Source: Acuticoccus mangrovi (GTDB taxonomy: Bacteria; Pseudomonadota; Alphaproteobacteria; Rhizobiales; Amorphaceae). From it: DNA of 64,000 nucleotides. The DNA lies in the NCBI RefSeq assembly GCF_016411865.1, contig NZ_JAEKJA010000009.1:1-64000 (forward strand), given 5' to 3'. Both the position numbers and the translations under genes were made by a program. Positions 7,222 to 15,519 of this stretch are shown here, piece after piece. Position 1 is the first letter of the stretch; every line of letters begins with the position of its first letter. Under the pieces are notes generated by a model. That model saw only the letters and a program-made list of their open reading frames with translations. It made no database searches and was not told the DNA's origin.

Positions 7222-8522
7222 GCGCGTGGGCGCTCGCCGCCGACCGGCTCGAGCCGTCGGCCTCGCATTCGGTGCGCGCCCGCGTCGAAGCGCGGGCCGA
7301 GCGCCGGACTGTCATGGCGGTCGGCGAGCGCCTGTCGTCGTCGGTGATGACCTTTGCCTCGCTAGTCCGCGAGGTCGCGGTCGTCCCGGTGTGGGGCGCG
7401 ATCCTTAACAAGCGGTCGGTGTTCTTCTGGAGCTATGAGGAGATCGCGGCCGACCTCGCGCTCGCGGTCGCCGATCCGCGCGTGAAGCGCATCGTCCTCG
7501 ACATCGATTCCCCCGGCGGGATGGTGGAGGGCTGCGCCGACTGCGCCGAGCTCATCGCCGCCGTATCGGCCATCAAGCCCGTCTCGGCGCAGGTGCGCGG
7601 CTCGGCGTGCTCGGCCGCCTACTGGATCGCCGCCGCCGCCTCGCCGATCGCGGCGACGCAAGGGTCGATCGTCGGGTCGGTCGGCGCCGTCATCCACTAC
7701 GTCAACCTCGAGCCACTCCTCGAGAAGATGGGCGCGCGGGTTGTGGAGGTGGTCGCCAAGCAGTCGCCGGCGAAGCGGCTGGACCCGGACAGCGACGAAG
7801 GCCGCGCCGAGCTCCAGGCAATCGTTGACGACGCCGGCGAGCGCTTCGTCAACGCGCTGGCGGTCTACCGCGACACGAAGCCGGCGGCGGTGCTCGAGCG
7901 GTTCGGGCAGGGCCGGGTCTTCCCGGCGGCCGCCGCGCTCGAGCGGGGGATGATCGACCGTGTGGGCGGGTTCGACCTCGCCGCAGTGCCGCCCGCCGAC
8001 CCCGCCGAGGACGAGGCCGGCGAAATGCCGGCGGCCGCCATCATCCCCAACGCAACGACGGAGATCCCCGTGGCAACGGAAACCACTGCGTTCGCCTCCC
8101 TCACCGAGGCCGAGCTCAACGACCGCCTCGCCGAGGCCGTGACTGCCGCCACTCCGGACATCGTGGCGGGGGCCGCCGCCGCCGAGCGTGCGCGGTGCGA
8201 GGCCATCCTCGCCGCCGCCGGCGCCCGCGCTGACCTCGCCGTCGCGTCCATCGCCGCCGGCCACACGCGCGAGCAGGCGTTCGAGGCGTTCCTCTCCGCC
8301 GAGCGAGAGGGGCGCGGCCAGCGACTCGCCGCCATCGCAGCGGCCGACGCCGAGGCGGACGTCACCCCTGTGTTCCCGTCCGCCGACGCGCCGGCGCCGG
8401 CCGCGGCCGACACGCCGGACGCGTGGGGCGCCGAGTACGACGCCAGCGCGGCGCTCAAGGCCGAGTTCGCCACCCGCGCCCGCTACGTCGCCTTCCGCAA
8501 GGCCGAAACCCGCGCCCGTTGA
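7218..8522 (+). CDS. S49 (SppA/ClpP-fold) phage head maturation protease with scaffold-like C-terminus
   Basis: The 434-residue protein would trim the scaffold and capsid precursors during head assembly. Residues 65-260 follow the phage S49 peptidase pattern: LDIDSPGG, then RGSACSAAYWIA around 128-138 carrying the nucleophilic serine, and AKQSPAKRL near 180 with the candidate catalytic lysine. From about residue 268 the chain becomes helical and alanine/glutamate-rich, like a scaffold domain. An internal ATG at 8025 opens this part, as in the lambda C/Nu3 pair, so a separate scaffold could be made from the same frame. The start is GTG at 7218, overlapping the previous stop. Confidence 0.88.
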   Translation: MSAWALAADRLEPSASHSVRARVEARAERRTVMAVGERLSSSVMTFASLVREVAVVPVWGAILNKRSVFFWSYEEIAADLALAVADPRVKRIVLDIDSPGGMVEGCADCAELIAAVSAIKPVSAQVRGSACSAAYWIAAAASPIAATQGSIVGSVGAVIHYVNLEPLLEKMGARVVEVVAKQSPAKRLDPDSDEGRAELQAIVDDAGERFVNALAVYRDTKPAAVLERFGQGRVFPAAAALERGMIDRVGGFDLAAVPPADPAEDEAGEMPAAAIIPNATTEIPVATETTAFASLTEAELNDRLAEAVTAATPDIVAGAAAAERARCEAILAAAGARADLAVASIAAGHTREQAFEAFLSAEREGRGQRLAAIAAADAEADVTPVFPSADAPAPAAADTPDAWGAEYDASAALKAEFATRARYVAFRKAETRAR

Positions 8523-8552
8523 TCCCGGCGCCAACCCTCGAGGAGTTCCTCC

Positions 8553-8972
8553 ATGGCAACCTTGGCGGCCAACGAGCCCCGCAACTTCGTCGCCGGCGAC
8601 GAGACCGAGTTCCCCGTGATCGCGTCGGACATCATCTATGAGGGCGCCGCGGTCGGGGAGAACGCCGCCGGCTATTCGCGCCCGCTGGTCGCAGGCGATC
8701 CGTTCCAGGGCTTCGCCGTCGCCAAGGTCGACAACGCGACCGGCGCCGCCGGCGACAAGCGCGTCACCGTCCGCCGGAAGGGCCTCATCCGCCTGACGGT
8801 CGCCGGCGCCAGCGCGATCACCGCGAACGATGGCTCGAAGGTCTACGCGGCCGACGACAACACCTTCACGCTGACGGCGGGGTCCAACTCCCTCATCGGA
8901 GTGGTGGCGCGTTGGGACGCCTCCACCGACTGCATCGTCCACTTCGACGCGGACGCGGTCGCGCTGCGCTGA
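8553..8972 (+). CDS. Head decoration protein, DUF2190 family
   Basis: The 139-residue protein is beta-rich, with the repeated glycine/alanine pattern of DUF2190 capsid decoration proteins (ASDIIYEGAAVG, DPFQGFAVAKVDNA, GLIRLTV, LIGVVARWDA). It sits between the protease and the major capsid gene, the usual place for lambda gpD-type stabilisers. The sequence GAGGAGTTCCTCC precedes the ATG at 8553, giving a strong ribosome site. Confidence 0.82.
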   Translation: MATLAANEPRNFVAGDETEFPVIASDIIYEGAAVGENAAGYSRPLVAGDPFQGFAVAKVDNATGAAGDKRVTVRRKGLIRLTVAGASAITANDGSKVYAADDNTFTLTAGSNSLIGVVARWDASTDCIVHFDADAVALR

Positions 8973-9089
8973 TCCTCATCCGGGGCGCGCCGTCCCATTC
9001 GCGGCCCCGAGGCGGGGCGTCTGACGCCGTAACGGGCGCTCCGCCAAGCCCTCTTCGCCAATCGCTCGAGCAACTGAAAGGCACCCGCC

Positions 9090-10028
9090 ATGGTGGCGCA
9101 GTCCAAGGAATACATCACCGACCGCGCGGTGCGCGGCATGTTCTTTCACTCGCTCGAGGACGGGCCGATGGCGTGGGTGTCCCGCGTCGCCGACCGGTTT
9201 GAGTCCGACCAGGAGGTGGAGCGCTACGCCTTTCTCGGCGAGGTGCCGCAGATGAAGGAGCGGGCTGGCAATCAGGCCGAGGCCAAGACCCTCACCGAGA
9301 ATGCCTTTACGATCCGCAACACCGACCACGAGGCGAGCCTCGAGGTGCGGCTTCGCGACATGGAGCGCGACAAGACGGGGCAGATCGACAAGCGCGTCGC
9401 CGAGCTCGGCACCCGCGCGCTCGCCTATCCGGCGAAGCTGCTGACCGCGCTCCTCGTCGCCGGTGAGGCGACGGCCATTTACGACGGCCAGTCCTACTTC
9501 GACACCGACCACAGCGAAGGTGCGTCGGGGTCGCAGTCCAACGACCTCGCCTTCGACATGGTGTCGACCGCGCCGACCGTGGCCGAGTTCGCGGACGCCG
9601 CGCTGGCGTCCGTGGAAGCGATGATGGGCCTCAAGGACGACCAGGGCGAGCCGCTGAACGAGGGCGCTCAGGTGTTCGACCTGATGGTGCCCGTCAAGCT
9701 GATGGGCACCGCCAAGAAGGCGCTCGGGATGCCCGTCATCCTGAACGGCGGGCAGGCGGTGACGAACCTCGTCGCCAACATGGAGGGGTTCACCTTCAAC
9801 CTGGTGGTGAACCCGCGTCTCACCTCGGCGACGAAGTTCTACTCCTTCCGGACGGACGGCGCGCTCAAGCCGCTCATTATCCAGGAGGAGATCCCGCTCG
9901 ACATCGTCCCGCTCGGGCCGAGCTCCGAATACTGCAAGGTGAACAAGCGGTGCCGCTACACCGCCGAGTGGACCGGCGCGACCGGCTACGGCCGCTGGCA
10001 GCACGCGGCGCTCACGACCTTCTCGTAA
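9090..10028 (+). CDS. Major capsid protein, Mu gpT family
   Basis: The 312-residue protein has the marks of Mu-type major head subunits. The N-terminus contains RMFFHSLED-like and WVSRVADRFESDQEVERYAFLGEVPQM-type segments. There is a central FDTDHSEG..GSQSN motif around residues 137-150 and a C-terminal helical region ending in WTGATGYGRW. It would form the icosahedral shell. A GGCACCCGCC spacer precedes the ATG; the ribosome site is weak (GAAAGG). The gene is followed by a strong hairpin, which may protect the abundant mRNA or attenuate downstream transcription. Confidence 0.9.
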   Translation: MVAQSKEYITDRAVRGMFFHSLEDGPMAWVSRVADRFESDQEVERYAFLGEVPQMKERAGNQAEAKTLTENAFTIRNTDHEASLEVRLRDMERDKTGQIDKRVAELGTRALAYPAKLLTALLVAGEATAIYDGQSYFDTDHSEGASGSQSNDLAFDMVSTAPTVAEFADAALASVEAMMGLKDDQGEPLNEGAQVFDLMVPVKLMGTAKKALGMPVILNGGQAVTNLVANMEGFTFNLVVNPRLTSATKFYSFRTDGALKPLIIQEEIPLDIVPLGPSSEYCKVNKRCRYTAEWTGATGYGRWQHAALTTFS

Positions 10029-10037
10029 CGGCGTTCG

Positions 10038-10062
10038 CACCGGCGGCCTCGCCGCCGGTGCC
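10038..10062 (+). terminator. Strong hairpin after the capsid gene
   Basis: GCACCGGCGGC and GCCGCCGGTGC form a perfect 11-bp stem with a CTC loop ten bases after the capsid stop. It lacks a T-run, so it may act as an mRNA 3' stabiliser or a partial terminator rather than a full stop. Confidence 0.5.
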
Positions 10063-10191
10063 TCGCGGCGCGGTGGCTTCGATCTTCAGCTACCCGCGCC
10101 GCGGGTCTCCGGCGGCCGCTGCACCGCCGGGGACCATCGGCAAGGGGCGCCCGGCGCCCTTTCCCGATGGTCCGAACCGAAGGAGGAACGG

Positions 10192-10554
10192 ATGAACGAA
10201 CTTTGGTTGATGCTCACGGTCGCCACGGCGGCGACGATCGGAGCGGGCGCGGGCGCAGCTGTTGCACTCGGCTTTGCGGCAGGCCGGGTACGCGCGGCGC
10301 GCGACGACGCCGCGCGGTGGGAAGCCGTCGCGACGGGGTTCGCACGTCGCCTCGGCGAGGCCGCACGGGCGCGCCGCGTCGCCGCGCTCAAGAGCGAGGC
10401 GCGCGAGGCGGCCGATGCCATCAAGCGGCGCGGCGTCGCGAGCTTCTGCCACCCGGCGACCCCAACGGCACTCGATCCCGCCATGCCTTTCGCGCAGCCG
10501 GCGCCGTTCGTCGATCCGGCACGCCGCGGTCGGAGCGGCACCGATGCTCGCTGA
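10192..10554 (+). CDS. Membrane-anchored small phage protein, unknown
   Basis: The 120-residue protein starts with a hydrophobic segment (about residues 4-28) and continues as an arginine/alanine-rich helix. A very good ribosome site, AAGGAGGAACGG, precedes the ATG at 10192. It lies between capsid and connector genes and overlaps the next gene by 11 bases. No family is recognised. Confidence 0.6.
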   Translation: MNELWLMLTVATAATIGAGAGAAVALGFAAGRVRAARDDAARWEAVATGFARRLGEAARARRVAALKSEAREAADAIKRRGVASFCHPATPTALDPAMPFAQPAPFVDPARRGRSGTDAR

Positions 10555-10852
10555 GAATGCCCGCTTGATGACGACGGGGATGTTCTCCGTCGCCGTGACG
10601 TACACGCCAGACGGCGGCGCGCCGCTTGAGATTCGCGGCATCCCCGACACGCACTTCGTGGACGGCGCGGCCGACGACTATGGACCGCTCGCGACCAAGG
10701 TCGCCGAGATCACCGTCGCAGACGTTGACCTGCCGGCCGGTGCCGCCGCCGGGGACGCGGTCGCGTTCGGCGGCAACTTCTACGTCGTGCGCGAGCCGCG
10801 GCCGGACGGGACCGGCGTGACGCGAATCACCCTCGAGAAGGTGACACCATGA
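10544..10852 (+). CDS. Head-tail joining protein
   Basis: The 102-residue beta-rich protein (PLEIRGIPDTHFVDGAADDYGPLATKVAEITV...FGGNFYVVREPRPDGTGVTRITLEK) resembles the head-tail joining proteins found in lambda/Mu-headed phages, with the terminal GTG.TRITLEK pattern. The ATG at 10544 lies inside the end of the preceding gene and the stop overlaps the next start. It would seal the portal vestibule to the tail. Confidence 0.65.
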   Translation: MLAENARLMTTGMFSVAVTYTPDGGAPLEIRGIPDTHFVDGAADDYGPLATKVAEITVADVDLPAGAAAGDAVAFGGNFYVVREPRPDGTGVTRITLEKVTP

Positions 10853-11112
10853 CCACCCGCACGATCTATTCCGACCTCGGCGACGAGATGCTCGCGCTCG
10901 CCGACCAGACCACGACCGTAATCGACGCTGTGGTGACGAGGCTCGCCGACGGCGAGCGCGAGTTCGCCGACCGCGCCCTCGCCACGGTGCAGCGCCTTCG
11001 CGACGAGCGCGCGATGCTCTCCGCCCGCAACGAAGCGATCATGACGGCGCTCCTCGGCGAGGAGCCGCCGGCGATGCTCGGCCTCGGCATCTCGCTCGAC
11101 GGGCCGCGCTGA
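10849..11112 (+). CDS. Conserved-position phage protein, helical, unknown
   Basis: The 87-residue acidic helical protein begins at ATG 10849, overlapping the preceding stop by four bases. The central part (REFADRALATVQRLRDERAMLSARNEAIM) could form a short coiled coil. It lies between connector and tail terminator genes, so an assembly role is plausible. No family is recognised. Confidence 0.6.
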   Translation: MTTRTIYSDLGDEMLALADQTTTVIDAVVTRLADGEREFADRALATVQRLRDERAMLSARNEAIMTALLGEEPPAMLGLGISLDGPR

Positions 11113-11114
11113 CG

Positions 11115-11543
11115 ATGCCGCACGTTCGCCAGACGATCCGCGAGGCTGTTGAGACGCGCGTAACGGGGTTGCCGACCACCGGCGCCAACGTGTTCCGCGT
11201 GTCGCCGCACGCCGTCGGCAAGCTGCCGGCACTTCGCGTGTCGACGATGGACGAGTCCGTGGCGCGCCACACGATGGGGATCGTCATGCGCACGGTGGGC
11301 GTCACCGTCACCGCGTTCGCCAAGTCCGGCGACGACGTGGAGGATGCGCTCGACGCGATCGCGGCCGAGGTCGAAGCGGCGGTGATGGCCGGCGGGACCC
11401 TCGGCAGCGTGGCTCTCGACGTGGAGCACACAGGTACGCGCAAGGCGCTCGGTGAGGACGGCGAAGTGCGCAACGGCATCGCGCAGCTGTCGTTCGCTGT
11501 GCGCTACCGCACGCCGGAAGGCGCGCCGACGGTTGCGGCGTGA
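11115..11543 (+). CDS. Tail terminator / minor tail protein, gpU-like
   Basis: The 142-residue protein has an N-terminal helix (HVRQTIREAVETRVTGL), a central beta region and the closing block AQLSFAVRYRTPEG seen in phage tail terminators and minor tail U-type proteins. It precedes the tail tube gene as expected. It would cap the tail and fix its length together with the tape measure protein. Confidence 0.65.
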   Translation: MPHVRQTIREAVETRVTGLPTTGANVFRVSPHAVGKLPALRVSTMDESVARHTMGIVMRTVGVTVTAFAKSGDDVEDALDAIAAEVEAAVMAGGTLGSVALDVEHTGTRKALGEDGEVRNGIAQLSFAVRYRTPEGAPTVAA

Positions 11544-11686
11544 CCGTCCCGACGCTGCGTAGGACCGTCGCCCGGGCGACGGCCGTCTACACCAACCGCG
11601 GCACCTCACCGGGAGTGCGCGCGGGCATCGCGGCGGCCGAAGCCGCCGGAGTTCCGGTGGAGCATCCCCAATTCGAGGAGGAATGA
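11540..11686 (+). CDS. Very small phage protein, unknown
   Basis: A GTG at 11540 overlaps the previous stop and opens 48 codons that end just before the tail tube start. The product is basic at the start and acidic at the end. The frame fills the gap between two coupled genes exactly, and its last codons (GAGGAGGAA) serve as the ribosome site of the tail tube gene. It may exist mainly to keep translation coupled. Confidence 0.45.
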   Translation: MTVPTLRRTVARATAVYTNRGTSPGVRAGIAAAEAAGVPVEHPQFEEE

Positions 11687-12079
11687 ATGGCGGTCCATGT
11701 GGGCAAGTCTGGTGTCGTCAAGAACAGCACCGGCGCGGTCGGCGAAGTCCGGTCGTGGACGATCAACGAGACAGGCGAGACGACGGACGCGACCACGATG
11801 GGGTCGGGCAACTGGCGCACCAACGTCGCCACGTTCAATTCGTGGACGGCCGAAATCGAGTGCTTCTACGACGACGCCGACACCGTCCAGGGCGGGTTCA
11901 CCGTCGGCGCGACCATCGACCTCGCGGTACAGCCGACCGGCTCCACCTCCGGCGAACCGGAATTCTCCGGCGACGCGATCGTGACCGGGTGCAGCACCGC
12001 CGGCGCGGTCGACGGCCTGGTGACGGCGAACCTCTCGCTCACCGTTACGGGCGCTCTAGTGAAGGGCACCGTCTCTTAA
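11687..12079 (+). CDS. Phage tail tube protein
   Basis: The 130-residue beta-sandwich protein has the typical tube pattern: VGKSGVVK at the start, then VGEVRSWTINETGETTDATTMGSGNWRTN and WTAEIECFYDDAD. It would polymerise into the siphovirus tail tube. GAGGAGGAATGA precedes the ATG, a strong ribosome site that fits a high-copy product. Gene order (terminator, tube, chaperones, tape measure) supports the call. Confidence 0.85.
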   Translation: MAVHVGKSGVVKNSTGAVGEVRSWTINETGETTDATTMGSGNWRTNVATFNSWTAEIECFYDDADTVQGGFTVGATIDLAVQPTGSTSGEPEFSGDAIVTGCSTAGAVDGLVTANLSLTVTGALVKGTVS

Positions 12080-12149
12080 CTCCTCGCGGCGTCCTCGCGC
12101 CGGTGCGGCCGGCGGCTCTCTCGCTCTCACTGCAGACAGGCACCTTCCT

Positions 12150-12524
12150 ATGTCCATCCTCGACATCGCGCTCGCGCACTACAAGGCGACCACCGGGACC
12201 ATCGTTGAGATTCCCGAGTGGACCCCGGCCGGCGAGCCGACCCTTCGCGCGCTCGTGCGCCCGCTCACCATCGCTGAGAAGCGCACCGTCATGAAGCTCC
12301 ACGAGGGCGACAAGACCGGCGTCGACGCGACGATCAAATGCATCATCCGCGCGACCACCAACGCCGACACCGGCGCGGCGCTGTTCAAGGAGTCCGACCT
12401 CCCGGCGATCCGCAACGGGGTTCACCCGGCGATCGTCAACCGGCTCGGCAAGGCGCTCGACGATCTCGACACCGACGGCGCGAAGTCGCTCGCCGACGCG
12501 GTGGACGCTGCCGAGGGAAACTGA
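12150..12524 (+). CDS. Tail assembly chaperone, upstream frame (lambda G-like)
   Basis: The 124-residue protein lies between tail tube and tape measure genes, where tail assembly chaperones are found. It has a beta-rich N-terminus (EIPEWTPAGEPTLRALVRPLTIAEKRTVMKL) and a helical C-terminus. Its last codons are GAG GGA AAC followed at once by TGA, forming the slippery heptamer GGGAAAC. A fraction of ribosomes should shift by -1 and add 49 residues from the overlapping frame. In lambda the short and extended forms coat the tape measure protein before tube assembly. Confidence 0.8.
   Translation: MSILDIALAHYKATTGTIVEIPEWTPAGEPTLRALVRPLTIAEKRTVMKLHEGDKTGVDATIKCIIRATTNADTGAALFKESDLPAIRNGVHPAIVNRLGKALDDLDTDGAKSLADAVDAAEGN
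12515..12521 (+). promoter_or_regulatory. -1 ribosomal frameshift site GGGAAAC
   Basis: In the upstream frame the heptamer reads G-GGA-AAC. Slippage of both tRNAs by one base gives GGG-AAA, the X-XXY-YYZ arrangement. The stop codon TGA follows directly, which raises slippage efficiency. Lambda G-T uses the almost identical GGGAAAG. Confidence 0.85.
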
Positions 12525-12670
12525 TCGCCGATCCGCAAGCGCAAGCGATGTTCGCGCTCGCGGATCGGTGGGGGCAACCGCTGTCCGTGGTCCTCGGGAT
12601 GACGACGGCGGAGTTCGTGTGCTGGCTGGCGTGGTGCCGGCTCTCCCGGAAACAGGCAGGGGGCAAGTAG
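12521..12670 (+). CDS. Tail assembly chaperone, frameshift extension (lambda T-like)
   Basis: After the -1 shift the frame reads LIADPQAQAMFALADRWG and continues to TAG at 12668, adding 49 residues and giving a fusion of about 173 residues. The segment PLSVVLGMTTAEFVCWLAWCRL is typical of the helical T-type domain. There is no credible independent start codon, which supports production only by frameshifting. The tape measure gene starts one base after the stop. Confidence 0.75.
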   Translation: MIADPQAQAMFALADRWGQPLSVVLGMTTAEFVCWLAWCRLSRKQAGGK

Positions 12671-12671
12671 G

Positions 12672-14774
12672 ATGGCCGCCGAGATCCGCCCGCTACGGTT
12701 CCTGATCCAGGCGAAGGACAACTCCAGTCCGGCGTTCGCCCGCGTCAAGCAGAACCTCGGCGGCTTGACGCAGATGTGGGACCGCTTCCGCGAGCGCGGG
12801 AGGCGGGCGGTCGAAGTCCTCAAGGACTTCGGCCTCTCGCTCGAGGGGCTCAAAACGCCGTTCCAGGCCATGGGCGGCTGGCTCGAACTCTTCGACGGGC
12901 AGGCGAAGGCGGTGGCGCAGGTCGAAGCCGCGATCAAGTCCACCGGCGGCGTCGCCGGCCGGACGTCGGAACAGCTCCAGGCGATGGCCTCGGCACTGCA
13001 AGGGAAGACGCTGTTCGGCGACGAGCAGATCCTCCAGCGCGTCGTTGCGCCGCTTCTGACCTTCACCAAGATCCACGGAGAGGTGTTCGACCGCGCGACC
13101 GCGACCGTGCTCGACTATGCGCAGGCGCTCCGCACGGACCTCCAGTCGGCGGCCATCCAAGTCGGCAAGGCGCTGAACGATCCGATCGCCGGCGTGTCAG
13201 CCCTCGGCGAGGCCGGCGTCCAGTTCACCGAGGCGCAGAAGCTCCAGATCAAGGCGCTCGTCGAAGCCGGCAAGATGGCCGAGGCGCAAGGGCTCATCCT
13301 CGGCGAGCTCGCGACGCAGTTCGCCGGCTCGGCCATCGCGGCTGCCGAGGCGGGAACAGGCTGGCTGACGCAGCTTCAAAACGCGTGGGGCGACTTCGGC
13401 GAGGGGGTCGGTGGCATTCTGAACGACACGCTCAAGCCGATGGCTCCGGCGCTCCAGGACATGGTGACGTACCTCACCAACATGGACCCGGCGGTGCAAC
13501 GCGCCGTCGTCGTCTTCACCGCGATGTACGCCATCGTCGTCCCGCTCCTCGGCGCGCTGGCGCTTCTGGTGACGGCCATCGGCATCATCGGCGGACCCGT
13601 GACGATCGCCATCGCCGCCATCGCGGGCCTCGTCGCCGCCTACGTCGCCTTCAAGGAGGACGTGGACGCGGTTCTCGGTGCAGTGCGTGACGCGGTCGTG
13701 CTGTTCGCGACGGACATGCCGAAGGCGCTCGAGGCCGTTGCCGCGGAAGTCGATCGCATCGGCGCCATGATCGCCGGCGCTCTCGACCGCTGGCTTCGCC
13801 AGCGCGTCGGAAACGTCCTCGCGGACAACGTCAAGATGCTGTGGGGCTATCTGCAACAGCTTCGCGAGTGGCGGTGGCAGGTGCTCTCGACCATCGGCGA
13901 TGCGGCATCCGACGTTCTGTCCGGGCCGGATGTTATCCACGTCCGCGACCAGTTCACCGGCCGCGTGGACGAAGCGTTCTGGCTGATGCAGGAGTCCGCG
14001 ACCGGCGCCGGCGGCGCGACCGAAAAGCAGATCACCGCCTCGTTCCAGCGCATGGCGGCCGCAGCGACCGAGGCGGCGGCGGCAACCGCCGCGAACGTCA
14101 CAAGCCGTTACGACGAACTCGCGAAGGGCAGCGCCGGCGCGACCGGCGGGGCGAAGGCCGCCGCGCTCAAGGACTTCGAAGACCTCAAGGACAAGCTGCC
14201 GAAGCTATCGAAGGACGCCACCGACAAGGTCAAGGAGTCCTGGCTCGATTTTAGCCGAGTGACGTCCGGGGCGCTGTCGGAACTGTTCGACATCTCCAGC
14301 GCGCAGACCTTCGCCGAGCGCATAGTGAGCGTGTTCAACCGGATGGCCGACCGGATCATGGACCAGGCCCTCAAGCCGCTCGAGGACGCGATCGGAAGCG
14401 CCCTCAACAGCGCCTTCGCGCCGTCCGGCACCTCCGGCGGCGGCCTGTTCAGCGGCCTCCTCGGCTCGCTCGGCCTCGGCAACCTGATGGGTGGCGGCAG
14501 CGGTGCGGCGCCGATCCCGAAGCCGAAGCCTGCGTTTGCGTCGGGTGGCTCGTTCACCGTCGGCGGCGCCGGCGGCATCGATAGCCAAGTGGTCGCCTTC
14601 CGCGCGACGCCGGGCGAGCGGGTCGACGTGCGCACGCCGGGGCAGGCGGCCGAGTCCGGCGTGCTCCACGTCCACTTCCACGGCGTCAGCGACGCGGGCT
14701 CGTTCAAGCGCAACGAGGCGCAGATCACCGCCGACCTGTCGCGGGCGGTGGCGCGCGGGCGACGGAGCCTCTGA
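12672..14774 (+). CDS. Tail tape measure protein
   Basis: The 700-residue protein sets tail length and probably helps DNA pass the inner membrane. The N-terminal part (RPLRFLIQAKDNSSPAFARVKQ) is typical of tail length tape measure proteins. A strongly hydrophobic stretch lies at about 278-328 (AVVVFTAMYAIVVPLLGAL and following). The C-terminus has a glycine-rich linker and FASGGSFTVGGAGG...DSQVVAFRATPGERVDV, a block common at tape measure C-termini. The stop overlaps the next start by one base. Confidence 0.88.
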   Translation: MAAEIRPLRFLIQAKDNSSPAFARVKQNLGGLTQMWDRFRERGRRAVEVLKDFGLSLEGLKTPFQAMGGWLELFDGQAKAVAQVEAAIKSTGGVAGRTSEQLQAMASALQGKTLFGDEQILQRVVAPLLTFTKIHGEVFDRATATVLDYAQALRTDLQSAAIQVGKALNDPIAGVSALGEAGVQFTEAQKLQIKALVEAGKMAEAQGLILGELATQFAGSAIAAAEAGTGWLTQLQNAWGDFGEGVGGILNDTLKPMAPALQDMVTYLTNMDPAVQRAVVVFTAMYAIVVPLLGALALLVTAIGIIGGPVTIAIAAIAGLVAAYVAFKEDVDAVLGAVRDAVVLFATDMPKALEAVAAEVDRIGAMIAGALDRWLRQRVGNVLADNVKMLWGYLQQLREWRWQVLSTIGDAASDVLSGPDVIHVRDQFTGRVDEAFWLMQESATGAGGATEKQITASFQRMAAAATEAAAATAANVTSRYDELAKGSAGATGGAKAAALKDFEDLKDKLPKLSKDATDKVKESWLDFSRVTSGALSELFDISSAQTFAERIVSVFNRMADRIMDQALKPLEDAIGSALNSAFAPSGTSGGGLFSGLLGSLGLGNLMGGGSGAAPIPKPKPAFASGGSFTVGGAGGIDSQVVAFRATPGERVDVRTPGQAAESGVLHVHFHGVSDAGSFKRNEAQITADLSRAVARGRRSL

Positions 14775-15397
14775 TGGCGTTCCACGACGTCCTCCTCCCG
14801 CCGCATATCCTAGCCGGCTACCGCCGCACGGTGCAGCGCCGTACCGAGGTCACAGAGCTCGCCGGTGGCAGCGAGGAGCGCAACGCGCGATGGGCCGCGA
14901 GCCGCCGCCGCTTTCAGATCGGCTATGGCGTCCGCGATCACGACGCGCTCGCCGACCTCATCGCGTTCTATGAGGACAGACTCGGCCCGCTGCACACTTT
15001 CCGGTTCCGCGATTGGGCGGACCGCAAGTCGTGCGCCCCCACCGCGACGCCTGCCGCGACGGACGTCGCGATCGGGACCGGCGACGGGTCGACGACGACG
15101 TTCCAGTTGGTCAAGCGTTACGGCAGCGTGTCGCCGTTCGTGCGCACCATCACCAAGCCGGTTTCGGGCACGGTGCTCGTCGCGCTCGCCGGCGTGGCGC
15201 AGGCGTCGGGATGGTCGGTCGACCTCACCACCGGCGTCATCACCTTCACGATGGCGCCGGCGAACGGCGTCGCGGTCCGGGCAGGCTACGAGTTCGATTG
15301 CGAGGTGCGGTTCGAGGCCGACGACATCGGGGCCGACGTCCTCCACGACACGCTGGGCAGCGTCCCCGACATTACCCTCCTCGAGGTGCGGCCGTGA
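14774..15397 (+). CDS. Distal tail protein, DUF2460 family (GTA ORFg12-like)
   Basis: The 207-residue protein opens with FHDVLLPPHILAG and contains RRRFQIGYGVRDHDALADL and LHTFRFRDWADRKS, the defining blocks of DUF2460. The C-terminal part has F.C.VRFEADD. In the Rhodobacter gene transfer agent the homologue is the distal tail protein connecting tube and baseplate. It is the first of four tail-tip genes in GTA order. Confidence 0.9.
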   Translation: MAFHDVLLPPHILAGYRRTVQRRTEVTELAGGSEERNARWAASRRRFQIGYGVRDHDALADLIAFYEDRLGPLHTFRFRDWADRKSCAPTATPAATDVAIGTGDGSTTTFQLVKRYGSVSPFVRTITKPVSGTVLVALAGVAQASGWSVDLTTGVITFTMAPANGVAVRAGYEFDCEVRFEADDIGADVLHDTLGSVPDITLLEVRP

Positions 15398-15519
15398 TCC
15401 GCCCGTCGGCCGTCTGCATCATTGCCGTCGCCGCGATCGTGCCCGACCTCATCGCCGGCCGTGCCGGCCTGCCGGCGATCCTTCTTGCCGCCGTCCTGCC
15501 GCTGGAGCGCCGCCCATGA
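15394..15519 (+). CDS. Tiny hydrophobic phage protein, unknown
   Basis: A GTG at 15394 overlaps the previous stop by four bases, and the frame ends overlapping the next ATG. The 41-residue product is mostly one hydrophobic segment. Similar small membrane frames sit between DUF2460 and DUF2163 genes in some prophages as far as I recall. No function is assigned. Confidence 0.45.
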   Translation: MIRPSAVCIIAVAAIVPDLIAGRAGLPAILLAAVLPLERRP

